Origin: Xanthobacteraceae bacterium
Lineage (GTDB): Bacteria; Pseudomonadota; Alphaproteobacteria; Rhizobiales; Xanthobacteraceae
Assembly (NCBI GenBank): GCA_019241285.1
Contig: JAFAXD010000146.1
Location: 1-33,862, forward strand
Direction: 5' to 3'
Length of the DNA stretch: 33,862 bases
A model generated the notes under the pieces. That model saw only the letters and a list, made by a program, of their open reading frames with translations, did not search any database and had not been told where the DNA came from. Position numbers and translations under genes: made by a program. Shown piece by piece: positions 33,068-33,862 of this stretch (the first letter of the stretch is position 1; every line of letters begins with the position of its first letter).

Positions 33068-33862
33068 GCGCGCGGCTCCCGCCCCATGACGAGCGATACG
33101 TTCTGGCCACCAAAGCCAAACGAGTTGGAGATGGCATGCCGCATGGCCGCATCACGCGCAACGTTCGGCACGACATCGAGCGAGATCGTGGGATCAGGAA
33201 CCGCGTAGTTGATGGTGGGCGGAATGCGCTGTCGGTCTAGCGTCAGCAGGGTGAAGATTGCTTCGACTGCCCCAGCCGCGGACAGGGTGTGGCCGATCAT
33301 CGATTTGTTGGATGAGATTGCCAGCCGCTTGGCGTGCTCGCCGAACACAGAGGTCACGCCCAGACATTCCATCTTGTCGTTTTCCGGTGTGCCGGTGCCA
33401 TGCGCGTTGATGTAGTCGATGTCCTCCGGCGCGAGGCCCGCGTCGGCGATGGCGTTGCGAATGCAGCCGATGATCGGCTTGCCGTCAGGACTGGAGCGGG
33501 TGCGATGGAAGGAGTCGGCGAGCTCGCCGCAGCCTTCGATAACGCCGAGGATCTTGGCGCCGCGCGCGCGCGCATGCGCGTAGCTCTCGAGCACCAGTGC
33601 GCCCGCGCCCTCCGCCATGACAAAACCATCGCGATTTTTGGAAAATGGTTTGGACGCGCTCTCAGGCGGATCGTTCTGCGTGGAGAGTGCTGAGAGCAAC
33701 GAAAACCGCACCAGACTTTCCGAATTGATCGATCCGTCGGTGGCGACGCACAGGGTTGCTTCGGCTTCGCCGCGCCGGATTGCCTCGAGTCCGAGCTGAA
33801 TGGAGCTCGCCCCCGACGCACACGCGGTCGATAGCGAGATCGGCGAGCCCTGAGTTCCGAAC
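33064..33862 (-). CDS. Beta-ketoacyl-ACP synthase, FabF type (N-terminus beyond window)
   Basis: 265 codons of a ketoacyl synthase run open to the right edge; the N-terminal part is missing. The catalytic Cys is in STACASGASS (codon 33820-33822), and the two active-site His residues are in NAHGTGTPEND and SMIGHTLSAAGAVEA, giving the Cys-His-His triad of condensing enzymes. The C-terminus NSFGFGGQNVSLV is typical. Its position before FabG-like, Adh2XL-like and LpxXL-like genes points to FabF1XL or FabF2XL, which elongate acyl chains on AcpXL with malonyl-ACP. Which of the two it is cannot be decided here. Confidence 0.92.
   Translation of the reverse strand, partial: FGTQGSPISLSTACASGASSIQLGLEAIRRGEAEATLCVATDGSINSESLVRFSLLSALSTQNDPPESASKPFSKNRDGFVMAEGAGALVLESYAHARARGAKILGVIEGCGELADSFHRTRSSPDGKPIIGCIRNAIADAGLAPEDIDYINAHGTGTPENDKMECLGVTSVFGEHAKRLAISSNKSMIGHTLSAAGAVEAIFTLLTLDRQRIPPTINYAVPDPTISLDVVPNVARDAAMRHAISNSFGFGGQNVSLVMGREPRA

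Noticed and set aside
1-33862. Phage defence, secondary metabolite or mobile island
   Set aside because: No nuclease, toxin-antitoxin, integrase, transposase, synthetase or CRISPR signatures were found, and gene content is core-like in most of the window.

Overview
The window is a piece of a high-GC alphaproteobacterial chromosome, most likely Hyphomicrobiales (Rhizobiales) near Bradyrhizobiaceae or Xanthobacteraceae. This rests on family content: a Rhizobiales-type lipid A very-long-chain fatty acid cluster, a DUF3551-like small protein, FixJ-type regulators, tandem Kup genes, a psd-pssA pair, and a hairpin repeat of the kind common between genes of these bacteria. No rRNA, tRNA, CRISPR array, integrase or insertion sequence was recognised. 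Most of the window is ordinary chromosome; the left end is the most unusual part.

Left end (1-5.9 kb): a very large, leftward, incomplete gene encodes a modular cellulase with three CBM2-type cellulose-binding modules, several Calx-beta repeats, a family 5 glycoside hydrolase domain and, at the cut edge, repeats typical of giant type I-secreted proteins. The catalytic domain appears to be inserted inside one Calx-beta repeat. Divergent from it is a LytS-type histidine kinase overlapping a LytTR response regulator, which may control it.

5.9-15.7 kb: a membrane-anchored J-domain protein; a Tat-exported family 5 solute-binding protein followed by a flavin reductase-like protein; then leftward envelope genes (polysaccharide deacetylase; a small Cys-pair membrane protein coupled to a YkuD L,D-transpeptidase); a single-domain response regulator; and a HAMP histidine kinase overlapping a FixJ-type regulator.

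15.9-23.7 kb: isovaleryl-CoA dehydrogenase overlapping an aldo/keto reductase; a convergent LOG-type phosphoribohydrolase; then a rightward run of Atm1-like ABC exporter, phosphatidylserine decarboxylase, phosphatidylserine synthase and an orphan UreE with a 16-histidine tail. psd and pssA together make phosphatidylethanolamine. A glutathione S-transferase follows convergently.

23.7-30.3 kb: leftward ArsR-type regulator and O6-methylguanine-DNA methyltransferase, then mmsA. Rightward are a Kup paralogue reduced to its last membrane segment and cytosolic domain, a full-length Kup potassium transporter, a rhodanese and a small DUF3551-like exported protein.

30.3 kb to the right edge: a leftward cluster of ketoacyl-ACP synthase (cut by the edge), SDR reductase, zinc-type dehydrogenase and LpxL-family acyltransferase. 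It matches the end of the acpXL-lpxXL locus that makes and attaches the very-long-chain hydroxy fatty acid of rhizobial lipid A.
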